A stretch of 64,000 bases of DNA from M3007 sp031425035 (GCA_031425035.1 JANPIN010000069.1:1-64000); one strand, 5' to 3'; shown: positions 1 through 9,581, counted from the stretch's first letter. Translations and numbers: made by a program. Notes: generated from the letters alone by a model not told the origin.

Positions 1-900
1 ATGAGCCCCCGACCACCGAGATAGCCCAGCCACACCCCCCTCTGTCCCACCCCGACGGTCTTGCGATCTGCTTTTTCACCCGACGGCAAATCCCCCGCCA
101 CCGGCTCTAGAGACCAGACCGCCAAAATCTGGGACCTCCAATCCGGTCAGACCACCACCCTCGAAGGACACCCCGATCCCGTCTGGAGCGTGGCTTTTTC
201 ACCCGACGGCAAATCCCTCGCCACCGGCTCTGACGACCAGACCGCCAAAATCTGGGACCTCCAATCCAGAAAGGCCACCACCACCCTTGAAGGACACACC
301 GACTACGTCAGGAGTGTGGCTTTTTCACCCGACGGCAAATCCCTCGCCACCGGCTCTTCCGACAAAACCGCCAAAATCTGGGACCTCCAATCCGGTAAGG
401 CCAGCACCACCCTCGAAGGACACACCGACGGCGTCTTGAGCGTGGCTTTTTCACCCGACGGCAAATCCCTCGCCACCGGCTCTTCCGACAAAACCGCCAA
501 AATCTGGACGCTGGATGCGGATGCCCTCATTCTGCAGGCCCATACCCACCGCCTGGCCGGGTTGCCGCTGGTGCAGTTACAGGCCTACAACCAGGAAAAC
601 CTGCTGGATCAAAAGCCGGGCAACGAGGCTAAACTCATCGCTACCGACGAGGTCTGGCAAATAACTGCTTTTGCCGATCTATATGCTAACCAGGCCCGGG
701 GCAGCAACGTCCTCGTTCGCGTCGAGCCTCTTTACGCCCGCGCCGACCGGCTGTACACGGCTGCGCTGGCGTTACAGGATGAATTGTTTATCCGGGAAAA
801 GCAGGAGTATATGCTCCAGGACTGGGCGCAGGTGTACCGGGAAAATGGACTGGAGAAGCAAGCGGCGGCGCTGGAGAAGCGGCTGGATCCGAAAGAGTAA
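1..900 (+). CDS. WD40-repeat protein, 3' part (5' end missing or frameshifted)
   Basis: The open frame runs from about position 25 to the stop at 898-900. It encodes roughly four WD40 blades of 41-42 residues, each with the AFSPDGKS.ATGS and TAKIWDLQSG elements, then a C-terminal helical tail of about 125 residues starting near nucleotide 510. WD40 blades build beta-propellers for protein binding; in this phylum they often sit behind caspase, NACHT or TIR domains, but any such N-terminus lies outside the window. An in-frame TAG at 22-24 and a poor match to the blade over 25-70, where the DNA still resembles the later repeats, suggest a frameshift, a decayed blade or an assembly error. The blades are nearly identical at DNA level (starts near 71, 194, 320, 446), which implies recent duplication. 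No start can be chosen. Confidence 0.75.
71..515 (+). repeat. Tandem 123-126 bp WD40-coding repeats
   Basis: Four direct copies begin near 71, 194, 320 and 446 (spacings 123, 126 and 126 bp). Each carries the same CTTTTTCACCCGACGGC segment and differs at few bases. They encode the WD40 blades and are a hotspot for unequal recombination and misassembly. Confidence 0.85.
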
Positions 901-1081
901 TTGCGATGGCTGGTTTTGGGTGGAGGTGTCATTTCCACCGGGGCGCAGCATTTCAGCATGGAGACATACGTCCTGCCGCTACAAGATAACACCCCGATGA
1001 AAAATCGGGATGTCACCTTTCCGCCTGGCGTTAAAACCCTTAACCACCAGGTTAAAACCCTGCTAAATCTCTGGCCTCCCC

Positions 1082-1112
1082 TTGCAGCCCGCTAACCGGA
1101 GCCCTACGTTTG
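1082..1112 (+). promoter_or_regulatory. Bacteroidota-type promoter before the lipoprotein gene
   Basis: TTG at 1082-1084 and TACGTTTG at 1105-1112 are 20 bp apart, matching the Bacteroidota -33/-7 pattern TTG-N(19-21)-TAnnTTTG. The predicted transcript would start about 12 nt before the ATG at 1131. The 901-1130 gap otherwise holds no convincing gene. Confidence 0.55.
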
Positions 1113-1130
1113 TCCCAAAATGAAAAACGT

Positions 1131-1568
1131 ATGAAAAACATCCTCTTCCTGTTACTGACTTCGGTACTCCTGCTTACCACCGCCTGTGAAAAAGACCCTT
1201 ATGCACTGAGTCTGGAAAAATTCGACGTGCGCTGGTTCGACGATGATAATACCGGCACCCAAACCCCGGGCGATGCGCTCCAATTCTCGATAAACGTGCA
1301 AACGACCGACCCCGACGAAGACGACCAGCATATTACCGAGTGGGAATTTTCCTACAGCGTCAACGACCACTTTGCCGGCGTGCTGGATGGTGATGAAAAC
1401 ATCCGCAGCAACAGCCTGAATTTCGATGCCGAGGTGTTTATTGACCAGCTCCTCTTGCCCGGACCGGGTAGTCTCCACCCCGGCGATGTAATCGAATTCC
1501 GGATGTGGGCCAGAGATAACCATGGCATTGAACTGGAACAGTTTCACCGTTTTGTGCTGGAAAACTAA
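1131..1568 (+). CDS. Small secreted lipoprotein of unknown function
   Basis: This 145-residue protein starts at ATG 1131, chosen because MKNILFLLLTSVLLLTTAC is a clean type II signal peptide with the lipobox Cys at about residue 19; an upstream TTG start would add seven residues. The mature part is acidic and probably a beta-sandwich, with segments such as WFDDDNTGTQTPGD and TDPDEDD that resemble calcium-binding or Ig-like surface domains. I do not recognise the family. A good promoter lies directly upstream and the next gene starts 165 bp downstream, so it is probably transcribed alone. Confidence 0.7.
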   Translation: MKNILFLLLTSVLLLTTACEKDPYALSLEKFDVRWFDDDNTGTQTPGDALQFSINVQTTDPDEDDQHITEWEFSYSVNDHFAGVLDGDENIRSNSLNFDAEVFIDQLLLPGPGSLHPGDVIEFRMWARDNHGIELEQFHRFVLEN

Positions 1569-1733
1569 AGGGCTGACCAGTATGATTTGGAAGTGTACTG
1601 TTGATTTTGAAAAAGAAAATTTGGGTAAATTACTGGCGCATTCAAAGATCCTTTCTTTTTCAGCGGAAAAAAAAATATAAATTGCCGCGTAAAAAGCAGA
1701 CCCCTTCTGTATCGTCAAACACCTTCCCTCGAT

Positions 1734-4700
1734 ATGCACTCCTTCGCTCACCGTTTGCTTCCACTGTTTATTCTCAGTTTTTTTCACGTTGCCGTGTTGT
1801 TTTCACAGGATTGTGGTGTCCTGATCAAGGAAAACAAAAAAGTCAATGGTATTCAGTCCGCCAGTAGTACTTCCCTCACAGTCGTCGTGCGGGGCAGTTA
1901 TAATTATGCCATCGAATTTTTCACCAATGAAAAGGGCATTTTCGGACGGATGACTTCGGTCGGCGGCATCGAATTCAACCAGGACGATCAGGTCGTATTC
2001 GTCGATGTGGACGGTAAAGAGCAGGCTTATCGATTTATCGGCATGGATGAATTGTTGCCGGGCGCCGTACCGACCCACCGCAATAATTTACGCCTCGATC
2101 TGGATGCGGTCAAGTGGCTGTCCGAATCGACTATTGCCGGGATCAACTTCATCAATTTCGTCGACCGGCAAAAGCATAAATTCACCACGAACCCGGGCCT
2201 GCAGGGAGAATTTAAATCACTGGTGAACTGTTTTTACACCACGCTGGACCCCACCGCCGTGAAAGACACGCCTGGCGCTGCGGTCACCAAAAAAACGGAA
2301 ACGGCCGGCACTACTTCCACGCCGGGTAAGACCACCGTCAGCAACGGTAAATCATCCGGCACCACGACTACGGGCGGGGGAAAGGCCACCAGCGACGATG
2401 AGGTGACCAGCCTGCGTTCGGAACTGGAAAAAACGAAAGAAACCCTGCGCGCCGAGATCAAGGCGGAAAAGGATCGTGGCGATATTATTAAAGGCCAGCT
2501 CCACGCCGAGGTGGCCGCTGCCCGGGAAGTTGCCAACCAAAAGAAACTCGAGTACGCCAATGAGGTCCTCGAAGCCCGGAAAACCAGTCTGGCCGAAATC
2601 GAAAAATCGAAGACCGAAGCCCAGGCCTATATCACCGATAGCCGCTCGAAGGCCGAAACGGAAGTAAGCAAGATCAATCAAAGCGTAGAAGGCGCCCGTA
2701 AGCAAGCCGGCGAAGAAATTCAGAAAGCGCGCGTTGCTTCTGCCCAGGAAGTCCAGGACGCCCGGAACACCGCCGCCAAAGAAATGGCCGCCATCAAAGA
2801 AAAACTGGACCAGGCGAAACTCCAGTACGCCGACGAAATATCCACCGCCCGCGGAAATGCCGAAGACGAACTCAAACGGATTCGCGAAGAAAGCAACCGC
2901 CAGGTCGCCGATGCCCGCGAACGCGCTAAAACCGAGTCCAATAAAACCGCCGAGGACGTGGTGGAAAGTAAAAAGACCGCCAGCGAACAAATTCTGAAAG
3001 TACGGGAAGAAACGGCGGAACAAGTGGCGCAGATCCGGGAAAATGCCGTCCTGGAAAAACAAAAACAAGCCTTCGAAGTGGCCGAAAGCCGTCGTAAAGC
3101 CGCTGAAGAAAAGTCGCTGATCCAGCAGAATAACGCCAATGAACTCGCCGATATCCGCGAAAACATGGCTAAACAAAAAGAGGCCAGCGCCGTGGAAGTG
3201 GCCGACTCGCGTAAACGCTCCGCCGAAGAAATCCAGCGCAACCAGGCCTCCGTCGCCGAACAACAGAAAAAAGCGGAGGAGCAAAAAGCCGAGATCACCA
3301 AACAGGTGATCGACAGCAAGACCAAAGCGGCGCAAACCGTGCAGCAGATCCAGGAAGAAAGCGGCCATGCAATTGCAGCCGCTCAGGCCCGCGCCAAAGC
3401 TCAGCGCGATTCGATCACTACCCAGATCCTCGATTCGCGCCAGAAAGCGCAGGAGGAACTGGCGCGTATTCAGGACGAACTGGCCAAAACAGTGGCCGCC
3501 GCCAAAGATCAGGAAGCGAAGATCAAACAACAGGCCGCCGAAGAAGTAACCCTGGCGCGAACCCGCAGTCAGCAGGAAGTACAAAAAGCGCAGGAGGAAG
3601 CCAAAAACCGGGTTTTGGAAGCCAGTAACAAGGCCAACCAGGCCCAGAAAGAATATGCCGGCGAAGTAGCCACGTCCAAACAGACCGCCGACGAAAAAGT
3701 GAAGCAAATCCAGGCGGAAGCCGCAGCGGCCGTAACGGATGCCCGTAAGAAACAACAGGAAACGATGACGGCTACGGCGGCGGAAGTCGGCATGTCGCGG
3801 GAAAAAGCGGCCGCCGAAATTGCCGCCGCCCGCGAAAAGGCCGCCAACGAAATTGCCGCCACCCGCGAAGCTCAGGTCCGCGCCCAGCAGGAAAGCGCGA
3901 ACGCCGCCGCGGAAGCCAAACGCCAGAGCGCCCAGGCCATTGCCCTGGCCAAATCAACCGAAGCCGATAGTGTGCGGGCCGCCCGGGAATTCGGTTCGGC
4001 CGAACGCCAGCGCCTCGCCAACGACGTCGCCGAAGCCCGCCAGAAGTCAGCGCAGGAAGTGGGCGCCGCCAGTCAGAAAGCCGCCGAAGAGGTGAAAATC
4101 GCCAAGGAAAATGCCGCCAAGGCCAAACAGGAAGCGGCGGAAGCGATTGGTAAAGCCAAACAGGACGCTGCCGATCAGGTCTCTACGGCCCGGGAAAGCG
4201 CCGCTAAAGAAGTGGCCACGGCTAAACAAAACGCGCTGCAGGCGATCGCCCAGGCCCAGAAAGAAACAGAGGACAAAAAAGCAGGTTTCGCCAAGGACGT
4301 CGCCGACGCCCAGGAACGCGCCCGTACCGAGATCGAAGACACGCGTCAGCAGGTGGCTACTGCTGTAGCTACCGCCCGGAAAGATGGCGAAGAAAAGGCC
4401 CGCCAGTACGCTGCCGCGACCGAAGAAGCCCGTAAAAAATCAATTTTGGACATCCAGGCCGGTCAAAAAGAGGCCACCGATGCGGTGTATAAAGCCAAAC
4501 AGGAATCTGCCGCCAACGTAGCCGCTACCCGGGAAAGCGAGGCCCAGGCCATTGCCGATGCCAAAGCTCAGGGCGCTGCGAGCGTGGCCAAAGCCAATGC
4601 CGATGCCGAGCAGAAAATAGTGGAAATAAATGGCAAGGCGGAGTCTGCGGGCCAGCGTCTCGCCCAGCTCCATGCGGAGGTAGCGAAAGCGGAAGAGGAG

Positions 4701-4748
4701 CTGCGTAAACTGCGCGAAGAGGCGGAGAAGTTGAAGAAAAAAGACTGA
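1734..4748 (+). CDS. Giant periplasmic/secreted coiled-coil protein
   Basis: This 1004-residue protein has an N-terminal hydrophobic signal sequence ending near FSQDCG (about residue 26), a compact N-terminal domain to about residue 170, a Thr/Gly/Ser-rich linker (about 175-215), and then about 780 residues of almost unbroken charged, Ala/Glu/Lys/Gln-rich helix. That part is built from loose repeats of the type AREKAAAEIAAAREKA, as in long coiled coils or apolipoprotein-like helices. If fully extended the helix would exceed 100 nm, so it may be a fibre, spacer or envelope-spanning rod. The absence of Pro and Gly in the helical part supports a continuous coil. The family is unknown and the N-terminal domain is not recognised. 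The next gene starts 104 bp downstream on the same strand. Confidence 0.8.
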   Translation: MHSFAHRLLPLFILSFFHVAVLFSQDCGVLIKENKKVNGIQSASSTSLTVVVRGSYNYAIEFFTNEKGIFGRMTSVGGIEFNQDDQVVFVDVDGKEQAYRFIGMDELLPGAVPTHRNNLRLDLDAVKWLSESTIAGINFINFVDRQKHKFTTNPGLQGEFKSLVNCFYTTLDPTAVKDTPGAAVTKKTETAGTTSTPGKTTVSNGKSSGTTTTGGGKATSDDEVTSLRSELEKTKETLRAEIKAEKDRGDIIKGQLHAEVAAAREVANQKKLEYANEVLEARKTSLAEIEKSKTEAQAYITDSRSKAETEVSKINQSVEGARKQAGEEIQKARVASAQEVQDARNTAAKEMAAIKEKLDQAKLQYADEISTARGNAEDELKRIREESNRQVADARERAKTESNKTAEDVVESKKTASEQILKVREETAEQVAQIRENAVLEKQKQAFEVAESRRKAAEEKSLIQQNNANELADIRENMAKQKEASAVEVADSRKRSAEEIQRNQASVAEQQKKAEEQKAEITKQVIDSKTKAAQTVQQIQEESGHAIAAAQARAKAQRDSITTQILDSRQKAQEELARIQDELAKTVAAAKDQEAKIKQQAAEEVTLARTRSQQEVQKAQEEAKNRVLEASNKANQAQKEYAGEVATSKQTADEKVKQIQAEAAAAVTDARKKQQETMTATAAEVGMSREKAAAEIAAAREKAANEIAATREAQVRAQQESANAAAEAKRQSAQAIALAKSTEADSVRAAREFGSAERQRLANDVAEARQKSAQEVGAASQKAAEEVKIAKENAAKAKQEAAEAIGKAKQDAADQVSTARESAAKEVATAKQNALQAIAQAQKETEDKKAGFAKDVADAQERARTEIEDTRQQVATAVATARKDGEEKARQYAAATEEARKKSILDIQAGQKEATDAVYKAKQESAANVAATRESEAQAIADAKAQGAASVAKANADAEQKIVEINGKAESAGQRLAQLHAEVAKAEEELRKLREEAEKLKKKD

Positions 4749-4852
4749 TCCCGGTTATGACCCGGGGTTTAGCGTCAAAGTCAACTATTTCTTTCTTTAC
4801 CTTGCGCCGGTTTTTCGCGAGCTGATCTCGCGTTCCAATCGATCAAATTGTT

Positions 4853-7087
4853 ATGGCAAAATCCGGCAAAACACCCCCCAAGTCCCATTCTGTTCCCGTA
4901 AAACCCAAGGCGCCATTGCCCAAACCCGTTGCTACCCGCGTACCAACGGACTGGCTGGATCGCCCCGATGTGGAAGGCAACCCCCAACTGCGCAAAATAT
5001 TCTGGGGCGTGGCCCTGTTCGGATTGCTGCTGATGATCGGCCTGTCCCTGGGTTCGGGTATTAATGCGGACGATAAGTTCCAGGTGGACTATTCCCAGAA
5101 ACTGGTCAGCTACTACGGCACGTTTGGTCGCGATACGGCGGCCCTGAACATCCCGGACGGGAATATGCACCTCTACGGCGGCGCGTTTGAAATCGTCACC
5201 GGTTTTGCTAACAAAGCCTTGCGGTACCAGCCGACCGACCTGGGTTATCACCAGGTGCGCCACGCGACCAGTGCCCTGCTGGGCTGGGTGGCGATGCTCT
5301 GTGCCGCCTTACTGGCACGCCTCATCGCCGGTGAACGGGCGGGCCTTATTACGCTCATTATCATGCTGTTATCGCCCCGTTTTCTTGGCGACTCGCTGAT
5401 GAATCCCAAGGATGTGCCTTTTGCCGCGGGTTACATGCTGGCCATTTATAACCTGGCGGCCGTGCTCAGCCGCATGCCGCGACCCCGGCCCTGGAACATT
5501 GCGGGACTGGTCGGCGGTCTGGCGCTGGGCCTGGCGATCCGGGCGGGCGGGCTGCTCACTTTTGTCTATGTATTCCTGTTTGCCGGACTTTATCTCCTGC
5601 TCAGTTATCGCAGCCGGACGGGCGCTGCCACCAACGGCGAAACACCCTCCACGCTGGGGCGTTATGCGCTGATCGTAGTCGGGACGGCCGTGGCCGGTTA
5701 TTTCGCAGCCATGCTTTTCTGGCCCTACGCCCTGCAAAGCCCTTTCAAAAACCCCTTTTTGGCCCTTTCCAAGTTCGCTGACCTGGAGGTAAAGATTCGG
5801 GTTCTTTACGAAGGCAGTAACGTGATGTCCGATAAGACGCCCTGGCATTATCCACTCAAATGGATTTCATACACCATTCCGCTGGCGGCGCTGGTTGGCT
5901 TTTTCGGGTCGGTGATTTTGCTGCCGCGTTTATTAAAAAAATACAACCCGCTTTGGGTGATGCTGGCTGGTTTCGCGGCTGTATTCCCGATTTTTTACAT
6001 TATTTACAAACACTCCGTCATCCACGACGGCTGGCGTCACCTCACCTTTGCCTACCCGCCATTATGCGTGGTGGCCGGTCTGTTCTGGAACGAAGCGGTG
6101 GCCTGGTTTTCCGGAAAAAAAGTTCTGCAATACGCTGTTTTGGGCGTTATGGGATTGCTTTTGGTGGATGCCGGGACATTTATTGTTCGTAATCCGCAAA
6201 TACCTTACGTGTACTTCAATCCCGTTATTGGCGGGATAAACGGCGCCTACGGCCAGTTTGAAACGGATTACTGGGGTTTAAGTACCCGGCAGGGCATCGA
6301 GTGGCTGGAACAACAGGGCATTCTCGGGCCCAACATGGATAAACAGGTAGTCATTGCGACGAATATGCTTTTTTCTACCCGCGAACTGACCGCCAAGTAT
6401 GGCGATAAAGTGAAACTCCGCTATCTAAAATGGGAAAAACGCTGTGATGATGGCTGGGACTATGCGCTCTACCCCACCCGATTCCTGGACGGGCCTACCT
6501 TGCAAACCGGCAAATGGCCGCCCGACAACGCGGTACATTTGGTGGAGGCGAACGGCGTTCCGCTGCTGGCGATACTCAAAGACAATGGCCGAAATTGTGC
6601 CCAGGGTATGGCCGCTGCCAAAGCGGGCAATTATCCCGAAGCGATCGTACGGTTGAAAGCCGAGGTCGCCAACGTACCGGATAATGAAATCGCCTGGTCC
6701 AACCTGGCCAATATTTATCTCAATATCGACAGCCTGGAAGTTGCCAAAAACGCCATAGATCATTGCTTAGCCATCAGCCCGAATGACATTAGCGGCAATA
6801 ACTACCTGGGTATGTATTATTTGCAAAAAGGCACCCCGGATATTGCGCGGGCGCAGTTTGAAACGGCCCTGAAACGCGAACCTTACAATGCCGGAGCCTA
6901 TTATTACCTGGCCCTGATTGCGCGGCAGCAAGGGGATCAGCAGCTCGCACTCAACCACCTGATGGCCGCCATCAAGATCGCACCCAATTTCAAACCAGCC
7001 TACGAAATTTCCGCGCAGATCTATGAAGCGCAGGGTAATCAGCCGGCGGCGCAGCAGTTCCGGTCAGCGCTCGGGCAAATGAAGTAA
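4853..7087 (+). CDS. GT-C (GT39-like) membrane glycosyltransferase with C-terminal TPRs
   Basis: This 744-residue protein has a cytoplasmic Lys/Pro-rich N-terminus (about 40 residues), about ten hydrophobic segments between roughly residues 45 and 460, a soluble extracytoplasmic part, and TPR repeats over about 585-740 (for example NLANIYLNIDSLEVAKNAID and YYYLALIARQQGD). The architecture and the segment LLSPRFLGDSLMNPKDVPF resemble Bacteroidota GT39/PMT-like enzymes that transfer sugars from a polyprenyl carrier to proteins or glycans outside the cytoplasm. TPRs on such enzymes usually hold partner proteins. The acceptor cannot be predicted. The radical SAM gene follows 22 bp later, so the two are likely co-transcribed. 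Confidence 0.7.
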   Translation: MAKSGKTPPKSHSVPVKPKAPLPKPVATRVPTDWLDRPDVEGNPQLRKIFWGVALFGLLLMIGLSLGSGINADDKFQVDYSQKLVSYYGTFGRDTAALNIPDGNMHLYGGAFEIVTGFANKALRYQPTDLGYHQVRHATSALLGWVAMLCAALLARLIAGERAGLITLIIMLLSPRFLGDSLMNPKDVPFAAGYMLAIYNLAAVLSRMPRPRPWNIAGLVGGLALGLAIRAGGLLTFVYVFLFAGLYLLLSYRSRTGAATNGETPSTLGRYALIVVGTAVAGYFAAMLFWPYALQSPFKNPFLALSKFADLEVKIRVLYEGSNVMSDKTPWHYPLKWISYTIPLAALVGFFGSVILLPRLLKKYNPLWVMLAGFAAVFPIFYIIYKHSVIHDGWRHLTFAYPPLCVVAGLFWNEAVAWFSGKKVLQYAVLGVMGLLLVDAGTFIVRNPQIPYVYFNPVIGGINGAYGQFETDYWGLSTRQGIEWLEQQGILGPNMDKQVVIATNMLFSTRELTAKYGDKVKLRYLKWEKRCDDGWDYALYPTRFLDGPTLQTGKWPPDNAVHLVEANGVPLLAILKDNGRNCAQGMAAAKAGNYPEAIVRLKAEVANVPDNEIAWSNLANIYLNIDSLEVAKNAIDHCLAISPNDISGNNYLGMYYLQKGTPDIARAQFETALKREPYNAGAYYYLALIARQQGDQQLALNHLMAAIKIAPNFKPAYEISAQIYEAQGNQPAAQQFRSALGQMK

Positions 7088-7109
7088 TATTCCACCCTGA
7101 CCAAATTCC

Positions 7110-8282
7110 ATGAACACCCTGCCCGACCAAATACCCCGTATCATCACCGGCTGGCGCTACCGTCTGCTGGAATTAAAAATGCTGCGTGGCATGGCGCGCG
7201 TCGCTTTTAAAGTCTATCCGCAGCGGCGGATGGCCTGGACGGCGCTGCGGCGGCACATCAAAACGCATCTGGGTTATCAGCGCGCTTGTCACCTGACCAA
7301 AGCCGTACAGGCCGGGCAGCAGGTTTTTTTACAAATGACGTTCCCACGGCTGGGCACCCCGGCCATCCGCATACTGGCCATGAACGAGTTACATCGGCAG
7401 GTCGCTATTCCCGGTTGGCAGCCCGGGCTGAACGTCCTCTTACTGGCCATTACCAAAAAATGCTCGCTGCAATGCGCGCACTGTTTTGAATGGGAGGCCC
7501 TCAACGGCCGGGAGCAGTTGAGCCGGGAAGATGTCGTGCAGATCATTCAAAAATTTCAGATAAACGGCGCGGCCACCATCGAACTCAGTGGTGGCGAGCC
7601 GCTCAACCGCTTTGACGATCTGGTGTACATCCTACAGGAAAGCGACCTGGAGGTCAGCGATTTCTGGCTGCTGACTTCCGGATACCGCTTTACGCCGCAG
7701 CGCGCTCAAGCCCTGGCCGCTGCCGGTCTGGTGGGCGTTGGACTGAGCCTGGATCACTGGGACGCGGACGAGCACGACCGTTTTCGTGGACTGGCGGGCA
7801 GTTTCGACTGGGCGCGGCAGGCCGCTCAAAACGCGCAGGCGGCCGGGCTGGTCGTTTGCCTCACGTTGACAGCCGTGCGGGAATTTTGTACGGCCGAAAA
7901 CTTATGGGCCTATGCCAGACTTGCCCGGGACTGGGGAGTACCATTTATCCGTGTGCTGGAGCCCCGGGCCGTGGGTCACTTTGCCGGTCAGTCCGTGGAA
8001 CTGGGCCCGTCAGAAATCGCTGTCCTGGAAGCATTTGTGCAAAAAATACAGCGCGACCCGGCCTATGCGGATTACCCGGTGGTGGATTATTACGCCGCCT
8101 ACCAACGCCAGATCGGTTGCTCTGGCGCCGGCAAACGTTTTCTATACGTGGATACGGACGGGGATTTGCACGCCTGTCCGTTTTGCCGCAAAAAATGCGG
8201 CAGCGCCCTGTTAGAGAGTATAGAATCGGGTCTGCTCAACCTGGCCAAAGCGAGCGGCTGCCATGCTTATCCGACAATTTGA
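7110..8282 (+). CDS. Radical SAM protein with SPASM-like C-terminal cysteines
   Basis: This 390-residue protein has the radical SAM [4Fe-4S] motif CSLQCAHC with C118, C122 and C125, a SAM-contacting ELSGGEPL segment, and a TIM-barrel-like middle (GVGLSLDHWDADEHDRFRG). The C-terminus holds clustered cysteines (GCSGAG, ACPFCRKKCG, SGCH) in the arrangement expected of a SPASM/twitch auxiliary cluster. SPASM enzymes commonly modify peptides or proteins, but some act on small molecules. About 90 residues precede the cluster motif and could bind substrate. It sits between a GT-C protein and the first tail-collar triplet; a functional link is inference only. Confidence 0.85.
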   Translation: MNTLPDQIPRIITGWRYRLLELKMLRGMARVAFKVYPQRRMAWTALRRHIKTHLGYQRACHLTKAVQAGQQVFLQMTFPRLGTPAIRILAMNELHRQVAIPGWQPGLNVLLLAITKKCSLQCAHCFEWEALNGREQLSREDVVQIIQKFQINGAATIELSGGEPLNRFDDLVYILQESDLEVSDFWLLTSGYRFTPQRAQALAAAGLVGVGLSLDHWDADEHDRFRGLAGSFDWARQAAQNAQAAGLVVCLTLTAVREFCTAENLWAYARLARDWGVPFIRVLEPRAVGHFAGQSVELGPSEIAVLEAFVQKIQRDPAYADYPVVDYYAAYQRQIGCSGAGKRFLYVDTDGDLHACPFCRKKCGSALLESIESGLLNLAKASGCHAYPTI

Positions 8283-8333
8283 ACAAGCCAAAATATAATT
8301 TTAATTTAATAGTATAACTTTCAACGGTTCGTT

Positions 8334-8341
8334 TACATTTG
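8334..8341 (+). promoter_or_regulatory. -7 box ahead of the first collar triplet
   Basis: TACATTTG matches the TAnnTTTG consensus. No clear -33 TTG is visible at the usual distance. If used, the transcript would carry a leader of about 180 nt before the ATG at 8531. The 8283-8530 gap shows no gene. Confidence 0.4.
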
Positions 8342-8530
8342 CCTCGTAACTATTCTGTTTTTATTCGAGTTATTTTTTCCTTTAATATTTTTCCCGTATT
8401 AAAAAACCGACGTGCTGCGTCGTGCTTTCCGTTCCGACTTATGGCGCGTTGATCTACGTATTTTATTACCGGCCTGTCTACAGTGCCGGAAAAAATATAT
8501 TCCATCTCTTCATCTCAAACCTTTATTCTT

Positions 8531-9040
8531 ATGGCGGAACCATTTATGGCCGAAATTCGCATGGTCAGTTTCAATTTTGCCCCAAAAGGCTGGGCCTTAT
8601 GTAATGGGCAGCTTTTGCCTATTAACCAAAATCAGGCGCTGTTTTCCATTCTGGGTACTACGTATGGTGGCGATGGGCGTACCAACTTTGCCTTACCCGA
8701 TCTGCAGGCCAGAACGCCGATACACGTAGGCGCCGGTTTCGTGGAGGGGCAAGCGGGCGGTGAAGCTGCTCACACGCTGAACATGAGTGAATTGCCCACC
8801 CATACCCATAGTCTGAATGCGGCAAATACCAATACCGGCAACGTAAACACCCCCAATGGCGCCTACCTGGCCAACAGTGCACCGGCGGAAATTTATCTCG
8901 GCAACAATGTTCAGCCGGTGAACATGGCCACCAGTACGGTAGCTGCTTATGGTGGAAGTCAGCCGCATAACAATATGCAACCTTACCTGGTCATCGGTTT
9001 TTGCATTGCCTTGCAGGGTATTTTCCCGAGCCGTAACTAA
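8531..9040 (+). CDS. Tail-collar (MdpB-like) protein, type A, first triplet
   Basis: This 169-residue phage-tail-collar (PF07484-type) protein starts at ATG 8531, chosen because MAEPFMAEIR aligns with the starts of its paralogs; the frame extends upstream without support. It shows the family hallmarks: FNFAPKGWALCNGQLLPI, LGTTYGGDG, FALPDLQ, a metal-ligand-type HTH motif at H91/H93, and the C-terminal GGSQPHNNMQPY and ALQGIFPSRN segments. These domains form trimeric tips of phage tail fibres, and bacterial relatives are annotated as microcystin-dependent protein B. No phage structural genes are nearby, so this is not a prophage remnant. No signal peptide is visible. It leads an A-B-C triplet. 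Confidence 0.85.
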   Translation: MAEPFMAEIRMVSFNFAPKGWALCNGQLLPINQNQALFSILGTTYGGDGRTNFALPDLQARTPIHVGAGFVEGQAGGEAAHTLNMSELPTHTHSLNAANTNTGNVNTPNGAYLANSAPAEIYLGNNVQPVNMATSTVAAYGGSQPHNNMQPYLVIGFCIALQGIFPSRN

Positions 9041-9077
9041 AGCCTCCGCACTTCTAAAACATTAAAATCAAACCATT

Positions 9078-9581
9078 ATGTCTCAACCCTATGTTGGAGA
9101 AATCAGGATTTTTGCCGGCAATTTCGCCCCGAATGGCTGGTTGTTCTGTGACGGCTCCGTACTTCCGATTTCTGAAAATGATGTCCTCTTTCAATTGATC
9201 GGCACCACCTATGGCGGTGACGGGCAGGAAACGTTCGCGCTGCCGGATATGCGGGGCCGTATACCCCTGCATGCAGGTAAAGGAGTGACGATCGGAGAAA
9301 TGGGGGGTACGGAATCCGTTACTTTGGCCGGCAATCAAATACCCATTCACGGCCATAACCTGCTCGCCAATAACAGTGTGGCCAATTCTCCCAATCCGGG
9401 CAACAACCAGGTGGGTCTGGCTTCGCAGGTCAGCATGTTTTTCGGCGATAACCCAAACCTGACCATGGCGCCGGGTTCTATTGGGATTACCGGCGGCAGC
9501 CAGCCCCACGAAAACACGATGCCTTTTTTGTGCGTCAATTTCATCATCTCGCTTTACGGCATTTTCCCAACTCAAAATTAA
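9078..9581 (+). CDS. Tail-collar (MdpB-like) protein, type B, first triplet
   Basis: This 167-residue collar-domain protein begins MSQPYVGEIRIFAGNF. It has the same core as its neighbours (WLFCDGSVLPIS, IGTTYGGDG, FALPDMRGR), an HGH motif at H91/H93, and ends in YGIFPTQN. It is closer to the type B gene at 12076 than to the adjacent type A and C genes: both share the PYVGEIR start, NSPNPGN or NTPNPGN, and a QVSMFFGD segment. The gap to the next gene is 12 bp, which suggests one transcript. The function is unknown. Confidence 0.85.
   Translation: MSQPYVGEIRIFAGNFAPNGWLFCDGSVLPISENDVLFQLIGTTYGGDGQETFALPDMRGRIPLHAGKGVTIGEMGGTESVTLAGNQIPIHGHNLLANNSVANSPNPGNNQVGLASQVSMFFGDNPNLTMAPGSIGITGGSQPHENTMPFLCVNFIISLYGIFPTQN

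Noticed and set aside
901..1095. 64-aa open frame after the WD40 gene
   Set aside because: TTG start, no signal or domain, and its end lies in a promoter-like region.
2352..3755. 467-aa open frame on the minus strand inside the coiled-coil gene
   Set aside because: It is antisense to a repetitive, GC-rich coding region, where low stop frequency makes long shadow frames. Its composition (Phe, Leu, Gly) has no domain features.
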